Below, one piece after another: positions 8,018 to 17,542 of a stretch of 64,000 nucleotides of DNA (its first letter is position 1; each line of letters starts with the position of its first letter). The DNA is taken from NCBI RefSeq assembly GCF_947503465.1, contig NZ_CANNDN010000002.1, positions 580,255 through 644,254 of the forward strand. The letters are read 5' to 3'. The position numbers were made by a program, and so were the translations under genes. The notes beneath the pieces were generated by a model. It had not been told where the DNA came from. It was given only the letters and a program-made list of their open reading frames with translations, and searched no databases. This DNA comes from an uncultured Tateyamaria sp. GTDB lineage: Bacteria > Pseudomonadota > Alphaproteobacteria > Rhodobacterales > Rhodobacteraceae.

Positions 8018-9049
8018 ATGGGACAGCCGAAAATTCGCAATATGGAAGAATTCGCTGCGATCAGCGGTATTTCCCGGCCAACTGTGTCAAAGTACTTCAA
8101 TGATCCGGAAAGCGTCCGGGCAACTACTCGGGCGAAAATAGAGGCCGCCCTGAAAAAGTACGACTACCAGCCAAACGTCTTCGCGATGAACCAGAACAGG
8201 CGCACGACCAAGAACATCGGTGTCGTTGTGCCAAACCTCGCCGACCCGTTTTTTTCCGAGATCGGCAGGCGCGTGGAACTGGCCTGCATCAAGGCTGGGT
8301 ACAGCCCCATTCTGCTAAGCTCTCACGGCAGTGCCGACATGGAACGGGACAACCTGAATTCACTGCGGTCGCTGAAACCGGCGGGCATTTTGCTGGCACC
8401 GTTCGGACGGATGTCGGACGAAGCTGCGGTCCGGGACATCGACCGGGATTTTCCGCTTGTTCTGTTCGATGCGAACATGAGCGGGATCGGCCAGGCATTC
8501 GCCGGCACGGACAACGCGCAAAGCGTTGATTTAATGGTTGAGTACCTGTGCCGCAGCGGTGAACCACCCTGCTTTTTCGAGATGAAGACGCCCACGAACC
8601 CGAATGCCAACAAACGGCACCAAGCCTATGTCGAAAGTATGGAGCGGCACGGACAGGTCCCGCGCATTTTCCAGGCCGATGGCGAAGGCTGGAACTTTGA
8701 AGAGATCGGGAGCACCGAAGGTGGTCGTCTGCTGTCGTCCAGGGCATTCAGCACCAACACCGTATTGTGCAGCAATGATCGCCTTGCAATCGGCATGCTG
8801 TCGGCAGCGTACGGGCTTGGGCTTTGCGTGGGACATGGCGCGGACTGCGACCTGCGCATTGCCGGACATGATGACCACCCGTTTTCCAGGTTCACCTGCC
8901 CTCCCCTGACGACAATCGCGCAGGACTATGAAGCGATTGCAAATCATGCGGTTAGCGAACTTTTCGGGATGCTTGAAAACGATGAACGCCTTTCGGATCG
9001 CACGGAAACGACCTTCGAGGGGCGCCTGGTCATGCGGGACTCCGCCTAG
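8018..9049 (+). CDS. LacI-family transcriptional regulator, probable polyol operon regulator
   Basis: 343 residues. N-terminal LacI headpiece (residues 1-60: NMEEFAAISGISRPTVSKYFNDP then a hinge helix region) followed by a periplasmic-binding-like sensor domain (IGVVVPNLADPFFSEIGRRVE). ATG 8018 is chosen; a TTG start at 7997 in the same frame would add seven residues. The gene directly precedes the smo/mtl polyol operon on the same strand, and an 18-bp CG-centred palindrome lies between them at 9079-9096, so it most likely controls that operon. TTGACG at 7944-7949 is a possible -35 element for this gene. Confidence 0.88.
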   Translation: MGQPKIRNMEEFAAISGISRPTVSKYFNDPESVRATTRAKIEAALKKYDYQPNVFAMNQNRRTTKNIGVVVPNLADPFFSEIGRRVELACIKAGYSPILLSSHGSADMERDNLNSLRSLKPAGILLAPFGRMSDEAAVRDIDRDFPLVLFDANMSGIGQAFAGTDNAQSVDLMVEYLCRSGEPPCFFEMKTPTNPNANKRHQAYVESMERHGQVPRIFQADGEGWNFEEIGSTEGGRLLSSRAFSTNTVLCSNDRLAIGMLSAAYGLGLCVGHGADCDLRIAGHDDHPFSRFTCPPLTTIAQDYEAIANHAVSELFGMLENDERLSDRTETTFEGRLVMRDSA

Positions 9050-9078
9050 GCCAATAGCTATACGCCAGCACCCTAGAT

Positions 9079-9130
9079 AATTTGCGCGCGTAAATTTTTT
9101 ATTGACTTCGCGTCACCACCCCTTGTACGT
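9079..9130 (+). promoter_or_regulatory. Promoter and LacI-type operator of the smo operon
   Basis: Positions 9079-9096 (AATTTGCGCGCGTAAATT) form an imperfect 18-bp palindrome with a central CG, the shape of LacI-family operators. Just downstream are TTGACT (9102-9107), a 17-bp spacer and GTACGT (9125-9130). The operator would sit immediately upstream of the -35 box. Inferred from position and symmetry. Confidence 0.5.
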
Positions 9131-9164
9131 TTCCTTCGATCGCCAAACACGGAGGAAATTGGGG

Positions 9165-10463
9165 ATGTCCATCAAGAAAACACTGTATTGTGCAACGGCA
9201 CTGTCACTGGTGACAGTTGGCGGTGCTCTTGCCGACGGTCATGCGAAAGAGCTGACAATCGCGATCGTGAACAACGGTCACATGATCAACATGCAGAAAG
9301 TTGCAGAAGCCTACACAGAAGAAACAGGCGTTGCACTGAACTGGGTGTCGCTCGAAGAAGGCGTGCTGCGCGAGCAGGTCACATCCGACACCGCCACCGG
9401 CGGCGGTCAGTACGACATCATCAACATCGGCATGCAAGAAGCACCCATCTGGGGCGCAGCCGGCTGGATCGAACCGCTTGAGTTCGGCGCCGAGTACGAC
9501 GCTGACGACATCCTGCCCGCCATGCGCGAAGGCCTGAGCCATGACGGCACGCTTTATGCGGCACCGTTTTACGGCGAAAGCTCGATGGTGATGTACCGCA
9601 AGGACCTGGCCGACGCGGCTGGCGTCACCATCGCCGACAACGACAGCTGGGAAAACGTCAAGGCAGCCGCTGCCGCAATGCACGACCCCGACAACGGCGT
9701 TTATGGCGCATGCCTGCGCGGCAAGCCCGGTTGGGGCGACAACGCGGCCTTCATCACCACCGTGGCCAACTCGTTCGGCGCACGCTGGTTCGATGCAGAT
9801 TTCAAACCCCAGCTCGACTCACCCGAATGGAACGCAGCCGTCAGCTTCTATGTTGACCTGCTCAGCAGCTACGGCCCTCCCGGTTCGGAAGGCAACTCGT
9901 TCAACGAGATCCTGGCGCTCTACAACGAAGACAAATGTGGCCTGTGGATCGACGCGACAATCGCCGCCTCGTTCCTGGAAAACCCGAACGTCGCCTATGC
10001 ACAGTCGCCTAACGCCGGTAACCCGGTAGGTGCAAACTGGCTGTGGGCGTGGGCGATGGCCGTGCCCGCCGGTACAGAGAACGCCGAAGAAGCAAAAGCC
10101 TTCATCGAGTGGGCCACGTCCAAAGACTATGTGCAGGCTGTTGGCAACCATCCCGACTTTGGCTGGGCCAAAGTTCCGACAGGTCAGCGCGCATCGACCT
10201 ACGCAATCCCTGAATTCCAGGCTGTTGCAAAATTCGCAGAGGCTGAAATGGCCGCCATCGACTCCGCTGCACCCGGCGCCACGGACCTGAAGCCATACGT
10301 TGGTGTCCAGTTTGTCGCCATTCCCGAGTTCCCGGAAATCGGCAGCGCGTTCGGTCAGGAAATGGCCGCGGCACTGTCCGGCGCGAAGTCGGTCGAAGAT
10401 GCCTTGGCCGCGGCTCAGGAAGCCGCTGACTCGGTCATGAAAGAAGCGGGTTACTACGAGTAA
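9165..10463 (+). CDS. smoE: Sorbitol/mannitol ABC transporter substrate-binding protein
   Basis: 432 residues, periplasmic. The signal peptide MSIKKTLYCATALSLVTVGGALA ends near residue 23. ATG 9165 follows a GGAGG site; the frame is open further upstream through the promoter, so the longer form is rejected. The mature part has the family 1 extracellular sugar-binding layout (TIAIVNNGHMINMQKVAEAY; APFYGESSMVMYRKDLAD; WSKD-like repeats near the end). It heads two permease genes, an ATPase and two polyol dehydrogenases in the same order as the Rhodobacter sphaeroides smo/mtl operon, giving the substrate assignment. Confidence 0.9.
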   Translation: MSIKKTLYCATALSLVTVGGALADGHAKELTIAIVNNGHMINMQKVAEAYTEETGVALNWVSLEEGVLREQVTSDTATGGGQYDIINIGMQEAPIWGAAGWIEPLEFGAEYDADDILPAMREGLSHDGTLYAAPFYGESSMVMYRKDLADAAGVTIADNDSWENVKAAAAAMHDPDNGVYGACLRGKPGWGDNAAFITTVANSFGARWFDADFKPQLDSPEWNAAVSFYVDLLSSYGPPGSEGNSFNEILALYNEDKCGLWIDATIAASFLENPNVAYAQSPNAGNPVGANWLWAWAMAVPAGTENAEEAKAFIEWATSKDYVQAVGNHPDFGWAKVPTGQRASTYAIPEFQAVAKFAEAEMAAIDSAAPGATDLKPYVGVQFVAIPEFPEIGSAFGQEMAAALSGAKSVEDALAAAQEAADSVMKEAGYYE

Positions 10464-10478
10464 TTCGAGCAGACCAGG

Positions 10479-10503
10479 AAGGCCCGGGACCCCCGGGCCT
10501 TCA
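10479..10503 (+). promoter_or_regulatory. Strong intercistronic hairpin between smoE and smoF
   Basis: A perfect 11-bp GC-rich stem (10479-10489 with 10493-10503) and a 3-base loop lie 15 bp after the smoE stop. No T-run follows, so it is more likely an mRNA-stabilising or partial-attenuation hairpin that lets the binding protein be made in excess of the permeases. Confidence 0.6.
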
Positions 10504-10619
10504 CCCCAAGGGCCCATCGAAAGCCTTGCCCGATCGGGCATACCGTTCGAAACTGAAACCCATAGAATTTTAACGCACTGCACGCGGCGGACAAAACGTC
10601 TCGCCAAGGTAGGAAAGTC

Positions 10620-11558
10620 ATGTCCAACAGAACGCTCCCCCGTTTGCTTCAGACACCCGCCGTCATACTGCTGCTGATCTGGATGCTGATCCCTCTGAGC
10701 CTCACGCTTTACTTTTCGTTCATCCGCTACGTGCTGAACAACCTGCGTCGCCCCGAATGGACCACCCCGTCCTTCAGCAACTGGCGCGGGTTCGGCAATT
10801 ACGAATTCGTCCTGAACTCCAAGGACTTCGTACTCGCCATCCAGAACAGTCTGCTGATTGTCTGCAGCATCCTGTTTCTGACCGTCATCCTCGGTGTCCT
10901 CATCGCCGTCCTGATCAACAAGGCCTTTCCGGGCCAGGGGATCGTCCGGGTCCTGCTGATCTCGCCCTTTTTCGTGATGCCCGCCGTGAACGCCGTGCTC
11001 TGGATCAACATGATCCTCGACCCCGTGTTGGGCCTGCAGGGCCTTGCCGTGAATGGCATCAATGACCTGATCGCATCGCTGCAGGGCGCGCCTGTCGTGG
11101 GCTGGTTCTTCTCGCTCTGGCCGGAACTGGAACCGATTTCCTTCCGCGCCACGCAAACATCGGCCTATGCGGTGATCATCATGGTCACATGGCAATGGAC
11201 GCCCTTCGCGGTCCTGATCTTCATGACCTCCCTGCAATCCGAGGACCAGCAACAGAAAGAGGCCGCGATCCTTGATGGGGCCAGCGCATGGTCGCAATTC
11301 AGGTTCCTGACCCTGCCCCATCTGGGTCGCCCCATCGCCATCGTTGTGATGATCCAGGCGATCTTCCACCTGTCGCTCTATGCCGAGATCGAGATCGTGA
11401 GCCGCGGCAACGGCAACAAGAACCTGCCGTATCTGATCGGTGAATTTGCCAACAACAACATCGGCGCGGCCTCTGCCACCGGCATCTTCGCCGTCATCCT
11501 CGCCAACATCGTCGCCATCTTCCTGCTGCGGATGGTTGGCAAGACATTGATGGAGTAA
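10620..11558 (+). CDS. smoF: Sorbitol/mannitol ABC transporter permease
   Basis: 312 residues with six predicted membrane helices. The cytoplasmic EAA-type loop (EAAILDGASAWSQFRFLTLPHLGRPI, about residues 217-242) is the site that docks the ATPase. The first of two permeases in the operon, of the MalF-like type. Preceded by a 156-bp gap with a stable hairpin and by AAGGTAGGAAAG as ribosome site. The next permease starts 7 bp after its stop. Confidence 0.9.
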   Translation: MSNRTLPRLLQTPAVILLLIWMLIPLSLTLYFSFIRYVLNNLRRPEWTTPSFSNWRGFGNYEFVLNSKDFVLAIQNSLLIVCSILFLTVILGVLIAVLINKAFPGQGIVRVLLISPFFVMPAVNAVLWINMILDPVLGLQGLAVNGINDLIASLQGAPVVGWFFSLWPELEPISFRATQTSAYAVIIMVTWQWTPFAVLIFMTSLQSEDQQQKEAAILDGASAWSQFRFLTLPHLGRPIAIVVMIQAIFHLSLYAEIEIVSRGNGNKNLPYLIGEFANNNIGAASATGIFAVILANIVAIFLLRMVGKTLME

Positions 11559-11565
11559 CGGACAC

Positions 11566-12399
11566 ATGGCTATCGTTGCACAATCCTCGAAATACGGGAA
11601 AACCGGCCGCACCATTCTGGCCTGGGCCGTGGGACTGCTGTTCTTTTTCCCGATCTTCTGGCTGGTCCTGACCAGTTTCAAGACAGACGCCGACGCGGTG
11701 AAACCGGAGTTCCTGTTCTTCTTCACACCGACGCTCGACAACTACCTGAACATGACCGAGAACTACGACTACTGGCGCTTTGCCACCAACTCGGTCATCA
11801 CCTCGGTCTTCGCCACGGTGTTTGCCCTCGCCGTGGGTATCCCCTGCGCCTACGCCATGGCCTTCAACCCGTCCCGCGCGACCAAGGACGTGTTGATGTG
11901 GATGCTGTCCACCAAGATGCTGCCAGCGGCAGCCGTGCTTTACCCGATGACCTTCCTGACAAAAAGCCTGGGCCTTTTTGACACCCACTTCATGGTCATC
12001 GTGGTGCTGATGCTGATCAACCTGCCCATCGTGATCTGGATGCTCTTCACCTACTTCAAGGAGATCCCCAAGGAGATCATCGAAGCGGGCCAGATGGACG
12101 GCGTGAACACCTGGGGCGAAATCCGCGAGATTCTCATCCCGCTGGCCTGGGGCGGCATCGCCTCAACGGCGCTGCTGTGCTTCATCTTCTGCTGGAACGA
12201 GGCCTATTGGACGGTTCGCCTGACCACGACGGATGCGGCGACGTTGTCGAAACTGATCGAAGGCAACCGTGCCCCGGAAGGCCTGTTCTTTGGCCGCCTG
12301 TCGGCTGTCTCCGCCGCCGCCGTCGGCCCCATCATCGTGTTGGGCTGGTTCTGCCAGAAACAGCTGGTCCAGGGTCTCACCTTTGGCGCGGTCAAATAA
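11566..12399 (+). CDS. smoG: Sorbitol/mannitol ABC transporter permease
   Basis: 277 residues, six membrane helices, MalG-like. The EAA loop is EAGQMDGVNTWGEIREILIPLAWGG (about residues 171-195), and the N-terminal helix ends with WLVLTSFKTDADAV, a typical MalG-type signature. It starts 7 bp after smoF and ends 22 bp before smoK, so it is translated from the same message. Works with SmoF as the membrane channel for polyol import. Confidence 0.9.
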   Translation: MAIVAQSSKYGKTGRTILAWAVGLLFFFPIFWLVLTSFKTDADAVKPEFLFFFTPTLDNYLNMTENYDYWRFATNSVITSVFATVFALAVGIPCAYAMAFNPSRATKDVLMWMLSTKMLPAAAVLYPMTFLTKSLGLFDTHFMVIVVLMLINLPIVIWMLFTYFKEIPKEIIEAGQMDGVNTWGEIREILIPLAWGGIASTALLCFIFCWNEAYWTVRLTTTDAATLSKLIEGNRAPEGLFFGRLSAVSAAAVGPIIVLGWFCQKQLVQGLTFGAVK

Positions 12400-12421
12400 A
12401 TTCGGGAATTAGGAAAAGATC

Positions 12422-13426
12422 ATGGGACGTATCGTACTCGAACAAGTCACCAAGAGTTTTGGCGAAACGCAGGTCATTCCTCCTTTGGACCTGACCATCG
12501 AAGATGGCGAGTTTGCCGTGTTTGTCGGCCCCTCCGGCTGTGGTAAATCCACGTTGCTGCGCGTGATTGCAGGGTTGGAAGACGCAACAAGCGGCAAGGT
12601 CATCATCGATAGCGAGGATGTAACCCAAGTCTCTCCATCCAAGCGTGGCCTTGCCATGGTGTTCCAGACCTACGCTTTGTATCCGCACATGACGGTGCGC
12701 AAGAACATCGCCTTCCCCATGCGGATGGCCGGAATGAGCGAGGACGAACAGAACACGCGCATAGAAGCGGCCGCCAACTCGCTGAACCTGACCGAATACC
12801 TGGATCGCAAACCGGGCCAATTGTCGGGCGGTCAGCGCCAGCGTGTCGCCATCGGTCGTGCGATTGTGCGCGACCCATCTGCCTTCCTGTTTGACGAACC
12901 GCTGTCCAACCTCGACGCGGCCCTGCGCGTCGGCATGCGTCTCGAGATCACAGAGATGCACGAACGCATGAAGACCACCATGATCTACGTGACGCACGAT
13001 CAGGTCGAAGCGATGACCATGGCCAACAAGATCGTCGTTTTGCAAGCTGGCGTGATCGAGCAGGTCGGCAGCCCGCTGGAACTCTACCATCGCCCTTGCA
13101 ACAAATTCGTCGCAGGCTTTATCGGCAGCCCCAAGATGAACCTGATCGAAGGGCGCGAGGCCGAAGCGCACGGGGCCCATACCATCGGCATCCGTCCCGA
13201 GCATATGGCGGTTTCGGCCACGGATGGCACCTGGACGGGCACGGTTGGGGTCGCCGAACACCTTGGCTCAGACACTTTCATCCATATTCATGGCATCCCG
13301 GGCTGTGATCCGGTGACGGTTCGCGCCGCCGGGGATGCGTCGTTCAAACATGGCGACACGGTCTATCTGACACCGAACGTGTCGCAACTTCACCGGTTTG
13401 ACGCGCAGGGCCTGAGGATCGAGTGA
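12422..13426 (+). CDS. smoK: Sorbitol/mannitol ABC transporter ATP-binding protein
   Basis: 334-residue MalK-type ATPase. Walker [10 protein letters not shown] (about residues 37-45), signature LSGGQRQR (about 134-141), Walker [12 protein letters not shown], and switch His in [12 protein letters not shown]. The C-terminal about 100 residues form the TOBE/OB regulatory domain ([11 protein letters not shown]). Family usual length is about 330-370, so it is complete. Its stop overlaps the smoS start (ATGA), indicating translational coupling. Confidence 0.92.
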   Translation: MGRIVLEQVTKSFGETQVIPPLDLTIEDGEFAVFVGPSGCGKSTLLRVIAGLEDATSGKVIIDSEDVTQVSPSKRGLAMVFQTYALYPHMTVRKNIAFPMRMAGMSEDEQNTRIEAAANSLNLTEYLDRKPGQLSGGQRQRVAIGRAIVRDPSAFLFDEPLSNLDAALRVGMRLEITEMHERMKTTMIYVTHDQVEAMTMANKIVVLQAGVIEQVGSPLELYHRPCNKFVAGFIGSPKMNLIEGREAEAHGAHTIGIRPEHMAVSATDGTWTGTVGVAEHLGSDTFIHIHGIPGCDPVTVRAAGDASFKHGDTVYLTPNVSQLHRFDAQGLRIE

Positions 13427-14196
13427 TGCAACTGGCTGGAAAAACAGCCCTTATAACCGGGGCCGCCCGGGGGATCGGGCGGGCCTTCGCTGCTGCATAT
13501 ATCCGCGAGGGCGCGCGCGTCGCGATTGCGGATATCGACAAGGCGCGGGCAGCACAAACGGCCCAGGACCTCGGCGATGCCGCTTGGTCCGTGAACATGG
13601 ATGTCACGGATCAGTCCAGCATCGACCGCGCCGTGGAACACACCATCCGGCACCTTGGCCACATCGACATTCTGATCAACAACGCGGCCCTGTTTACCGC
13701 AGCCCCCATCGTCGAGATCGACCGCGACGACTTTGCCCGCGTGTTTGATGTCAATGTGTCCGGCCCGCTTTTCGTGATGCAGGCCGTCGCCCGCCACATG
13801 ATCGCCCGGGGCAAAGGCGGCAAAATCATCAACATGGCCTCGCAGGCCGGGCGGCGCGGCGAACCGTTGGTGGCCGTTTACTGCGCCACCAAGGCCGCCG
13901 TGATCAGCCTGACCCAATCGGCGGGGCTGGACCTGATCCGGCACGGGATCAACGTCAACGCGATCTCGCCCGGGGTTGTCGATGGTGAACACTGGGATGG
14001 TGTCGACGCGTTCTTTGCCAAATACGAGAACAAGCAGCCGGGTCAGAAAAAAAAGGAAGTGGGCGATGCTGTCCCGTTTGGGCGCATGGGCACGCCCGAA
14101 GACCTCACCGGCATGGCTGTCTTTCTCGCAAGTGACGCGGCGAAGTACATCGTGGCGCAAACCTACAACGTGGATGGTGGACAATGGATGAGCTGA
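13426..14196 (+). CDS. smoS: Sorbitol (polyol) dehydrogenase, SDR family
   Basis: 256 residues, the same length as the R. sphaeroides sorbitol dehydrogenase. TGAARGIG (residues 11-18) binds the cofactor, Asp36 after the second strand points to NAD, and Ser139-Tyr152-Lys156 is the catalytic set. Oxidises D-glucitol to D-fructose (and related polyols) after uptake by SmoEFGK. The ATG at 13426 overlaps the smoK TGA; a GTG one codon earlier is possible. Its 3' end overlaps mtlK by 13 bp. Confidence 0.9.
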   Translation: MQLAGKTALITGAARGIGRAFAAAYIREGARVAIADIDKARAAQTAQDLGDAAWSVNMDVTDQSSIDRAVEHTIRHLGHIDILINNAALFTAAPIVEIDRDDFARVFDVNVSGPLFVMQAVARHMIARGKGGKIINMASQAGRRGEPLVAVYCATKAAVISLTQSAGLDLIRHGINVNAISPGVVDGEHWDGVDAFFAKYENKQPGQKKKEVGDAVPFGRMGTPEDLTGMAVFLASDAAKYIVAQTYNVDGGQWMS

Positions 14197-15677
14197 TCTC
14201 CCTTTCGAACGCGACGCTTGATCGGTTGACAGTTGAGCGTCCGCGCTATGATCGCAGCGCCCTGACACCGGGCATCGTGCATATCGGTGTCGGCAATTTC
14301 CACCGTGCGCATCAGGCCTGGTATCTGCACCGTCTGATGCAGGCGGGTCACGCGCACGACTGGGCGATCATCGGCGCGGGTGTGCGCCCCTACGATGCAG
14401 CCATGCGGGAAAAGCTGCTGGCGCAGGACTGTCTCACAACGCTGATCGAACTTGACCCGAAAGACGTGTCCGCAGAAGTCATCGGCTCCATGATCGACTA
14501 TCTGCCTATTGAAGAGGGCAATGGCGCGCTCATCGCGCAAATGGCCGATCCGGCAATTCGCATTGTTGCAATGACCGTGACGGAAAGCGGGTATTACGTT
14601 GATCCCGTCACCAAACGCTTCGACCGGGCCCATACGGATGTGCAACATGACGCCACCCACCCCGGCACCCCGATCACCGCCTTTGGCGCGATCGTGGCGG
14701 CCCTTGGGCTGCGCCGCGCACAAGGACATGGCCCGTTCACCTGCCTCAGCTGTGACAACCTCCAAGGCAATGGCGATATCTTGCGCCAGACGGTCGTGTC
14801 CCTTTCCCGTATGTCAGATCCCGATTTGGCGGACTGGATCGATGCCAAGGTTTCCTTCCCCAACTCGATGGTCGATTGCATCGCCCCCGCCACGGGACCG
14901 GGCGAACTGGCCCTTGCCGAAGGTTTCGGCATTGTGGACAAGGCCGTCGTCACCCACGAGGCCTTTCGCCAATGGGTGATGGAAGACACGTTCTGTGCGG
15001 GTCGGCCGGACTGGAATGAAATGGGCGCGACCTTTTCCAAGGATGTCCACGCATTTGAAACCATGAAGATCCGAATTCTGAATGCGGGCCATCAGGTTGT
15101 TGCAAATGTGGGTGAAATACTGGGCATCGAAACGATAGCCGGCTGTATGGCACATCCGGATGTTCGGGCATTCTTTGGCAGGGTCGAACGTACCGAGATC
15201 GCGCCCACGGTCGCGCCTGTGCCGGGTAAGACACCCGAAGAATACGTGGACCTGATCGAGGCGCGGTTTTCGAACCCTCGGATTGTCGACACCACACGCC
15301 GGGTGTCCTTTGACGGCTCTGCCCGCCACCCAGGCTTCGTTCTGCCCATCGTTCGCGATCAACTGGCAGCCGGTCGATCTGTAGAAGGGTTGGCGCTGGT
15401 CGAAGCCTTCTGGGCGCGCATGTGTGCGGGGACACGTGAAAACGGCACGGTCATCGAAGCCAACGATCCGCTTTGGACCGAATTGCGCCAAGCGGCAGAC
15501 GCCGCAAGGGATCGCCCCGAAGCGTGGTTGGAACAAGACAAGATCTACGGTGACCTGGCACAATCCCGCCCCTTCTCCGAGGCGTTTTGCAGATGGTCTT
15601 CCGTAATCTGGGAACAAGGATGCGGGGCGGCGTTGACATCTTACGCCGCAATTGCCCGCCAAGGCGCCGACGCGTAA
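14184..15677 (+). CDS. mtlK: Mannitol 2-dehydrogenase
   Basis: 497-residue polyol-specific long-chain dehydrogenase. Catalytic Lys295, Asn300 and His303 (KIRILNAGHQV) fall at the same numbers as in the Pseudomonas fluorescens enzyme. IVHIGVGNFHRAHQA (31-45) is the nucleotide-binding region. Converts mannitol to fructose with NAD. Starts inside the end of smoS (13-bp overlap), so it is coupled to it. The xylB-type and mtlZ-type kinase genes that follow in R. sphaeroides are absent here; the operon ends at this gene. Confidence 0.93.
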   Translation: MDELISLSNATLDRLTVERPRYDRSALTPGIVHIGVGNFHRAHQAWYLHRLMQAGHAHDWAIIGAGVRPYDAAMREKLLAQDCLTTLIELDPKDVSAEVIGSMIDYLPIEEGNGALIAQMADPAIRIVAMTVTESGYYVDPVTKRFDRAHTDVQHDATHPGTPITAFGAIVAALGLRRAQGHGPFTCLSCDNLQGNGDILRQTVVSLSRMSDPDLADWIDAKVSFPNSMVDCIAPATGPGELALAEGFGIVDKAVVTHEAFRQWVMEDTFCAGRPDWNEMGATFSKDVHAFETMKIRILNAGHQVVANVGEILGIETIAGCMAHPDVRAFFGRVERTEIAPTVAPVPGKTPEEYVDLIEARFSNPRIVDTTRRVSFDGSARHPGFVLPIVRDQLAAGRSVEGLALVEAFWARMCAGTRENGTVIEANDPLWTELRQAADAARDRPEAWLEQDKIYGDLAQSRPFSEAFCRWSSVIWEQGCGAALTSYAAIARQGADA

Positions 15678-16001
15678 CGCAATCCAGGTGAACCACGACT
15701 GGTCGCCATTCCCGTCGTTTCAGACAGGACGTCCTGTTCGGTGCGCAGGTGCAAGCGGTGCAACCGCATCAAGATCATGTTTGCAGGCTCAAAAAACCGG
15801 CGCCGGATCGTTGCGCACGACGTCAGCGGACCAGGGGCATTTCCCTCAGCACTCACGCCCGCGGCAACGGTCATCCATTGGGGACAAGGGCTGACCGATT
15901 TGTTCGCGCAAATTCATGCAGTCAGCCTGAATTGTCTTCCGCAGATGCCAGCCGGACGCAGCCTGTGCGCCACATTGACTGCCAACTTTTCAAGGGGAAA
16001 G
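15678..16001. other. Non-coding gap between mtlK and tRNA-Arg
   Basis: 324 bp with no convincing gene. A perfect 14-bp palindrome (ACAGGACGTCCTGT, 15724-15737) lies 46 bp after the mtlK stop but no T-run follows it. An open frame from 15741 with a CxxC start runs into the tRNA gene and is rejected. Confidence 0.5.
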
Positions 16002-16078
16002 TGGCGGACCGAGGAGGATTCGAACCCCCGACCCCTTGATTCGTAGTCAAGTACTCTATCCAGCTGAGCTATCGGTCC
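16002..16078 (-). tRNA. tRNA-Arg(ACG)
   Basis: A 77-base cloverleaf on the minus strand including an encoded CCA end. Acceptor GGACCGA pairs with TCGGTCC. The D arm has AGCTCAGCTGGATAGAG, the anticodon stem-loop is CTTGA-CTACGAA-TCAAG with anticodon ACG (read as ICG), and the T arm has GGTTCGAATCC. It serves CGU/CGC/CGA arginine codons. A strong promoter ends about 10 bp upstream. Confidence 0.97.
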
Positions 16079-16088
16079 ACTGGCGGGC

Positions 16089-16117
16089 GGTTTAGTCCTG
16101 CCCGCGACGGTTTGCAA
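16089..16117 (-). promoter_or_regulatory. Promoter of tRNA-Arg
   Basis: On the minus strand TTGCAA (complement of 16112-16117), a 17-bp spacer and TAAACC (complement of 16089-16094) precede the tRNA 5' end at 16078 by ten bases. Good sigma-70-like spacing. Confidence 0.55.
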
Positions 16118-16147
16118 GGGCTTATCTGGGCAAAAGCGCCACGGATC

Positions 16148-17530
16148 TCAAATGCCGTCGCCCTTGGGCAGCCGGATCGAGAACACCGTGCCTTTCGGCC
16201 CCGTGCGGTCCAGTTCAAGCGCGCCACCATGGCCGCGCACCAGTTCCTGGGCGATGGCCAGGCCCAGACCGGTGCCGCCCTTCGCCACACCGCCCTGGAA
16301 CGGCTGGAACAGATGCTCTTGCGCCTTTGGCGGCAGGCCGGGGCCGGTATCCGCAATCTCGATCCACCAATTGTCGGCATCTTCATAGGCAGACACGTTG
16401 ATCTCTCCGGGGTTGCCGGTGGCGATGATGGCCTGCCGCGCATTGCGCACCAGATTGGAAATCACCCGAAACAGCTGTTCGGGATCGGCACGCAGGGAAA
16501 ACAACGGCGGGATGTTCTCGCTCAGCGACAGGTCGTTTTCGCCGATCGCAAGGCGTTCGCTTTCCAAAACATCCTCGACCAGATCATCCAGCGTAAAGAT
16601 CATCAGCGTCGGGCTGGGTTCTTCCGCCTTGCCGAAGGCCAGCGTGCTTTCGCACAGATGCACGGCCCGGGTCATCGAGTTCACCAGCTTGGGGGCCATG
16701 CGCCGCACCAGCGGGTCTTCGGATGCCTCGATACGGTCGGTGAACAATTGGGCCGATGTCAGGATATTGCGCAAGTCATGGCTGATCTTGGACACCGCGC
16801 TTCCCAACTGCGCCAACCGATCCTTTTGGCGCAACGCCGAAATCAGTTCGGTCTGCAAGCTGCGCAGCGCCTCTTCGGCCTCGCGCAACTCGGTCACCCC
16901 CGCATTGGGCGTGATGATGCGGCGGGCATCCTCCGGGGCCGCGGCATAGCGCTGCATATGCCCCACCACGCCGCGGATCGGTTTGACCAGGATGGCGCGG
17001 ACCGCAATGAACAAAAGCCCTGCCGTCACGATCGAAATCACGGCCGACAGCACCAGGATGCGAATGCCATAGTCGATCATCGCGGCGCGCAAGGGGGCCG
17101 TTTCCATTGTGACCTCGATCAGCAGCCCGGCTTCGCGCGTGGGCGCCCCGATCACCCGGATGACCTCGTTCTCAGGCTCGACGATCCGCATCAGCGCATC
17201 GCGGATCAGAACCGGTGCCGTGCCGTCCCGCAGGTCAAACGTGCCGTCGATGGGCTGCGGCATGGGTGAGGCCAGCATAAGCTGCCGCACCTCGTCCCGG
17301 CGCAGCACGACGTTGAAGACGCCCGCATTTTCCAAAAGCTCCGCTTCCAGCGCGCTGTCGATCATGTCGTCCGCCAGCAACGCGAGCGACGCGATCTGCG
17401 CCCGCTCCAACCGGTTCTGCAGATATTCCTCGCGGAACCGCGCAATCGACGGCACAAAGATCAGAATCTCGGCCAGCATCACGAAGATCGTGGTCAGGAT
17501 CAGGAAACGGCCGGAGAGTGAGTTCATCAT
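16148..17530 (-). CDS. Sensor histidine kinase
   Basis: 460 residues. Two membrane helices flank a periplasmic sensor (about residues 8-30 and 150-180); a HAMP-like linker follows (PIRGVVGHMQRYA), then a dimerisation helix with the phospho-acceptor His in KISHDLRNILTSAQ. The ATPase domain shows NLVRNARQAI (N box), IADTGPGLPP (G1) and GGTGLGLAIAQELV (G2). No response regulator gene is adjacent. It lies 12 bp downstream of the flavin reductase gene, so the two are probably co-transcribed. Confidence 0.9.
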   Translation of the reverse strand: MMNSLSGRFLILTTIFVMLAEILIFVPSIARFREEYLQNRLERAQIASLALLADDMIDSALEAELLENAGVFNVVLRRDEVRQLMLASPMPQPIDGTFDLRDGTAPVLIRDALMRIVEPENEVIRVIGAPTREAGLLIEVTMETAPLRAAMIDYGIRILVLSAVISIVTAGLLFIAVRAILVKPIRGVVGHMQRYAAAPEDARRIITPNAGVTELREAEEALRSLQTELISALRQKDRLAQLGSAVSKISHDLRNILTSAQLFTDRIEASEDPLVRRMAPKLVNSMTRAVHLCESTLAFGKAEEPSPTLMIFTLDDLVEDVLESERLAIGENDLSLSENIPPLFSLRADPEQLFRVISNLVRNARQAIIATGNPGEINVSAYEDADNWWIEIADTGPGLPPKAQEHLFQPFQGGVAKGGTGLGLAIAQELVRGHGGALELDRTGPKGTVFSIRLPKGDGI

Positions 17531-17542
17531 CGTGCTATGTGG

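Noticed and set aside
15741..16046. A frame starting with MRRCKRCNRIKI, like a zinc ribbon
   Set aside because: It continues through the tRNA-Arg gene and has no ribosome site; the CxxC is probably chance.
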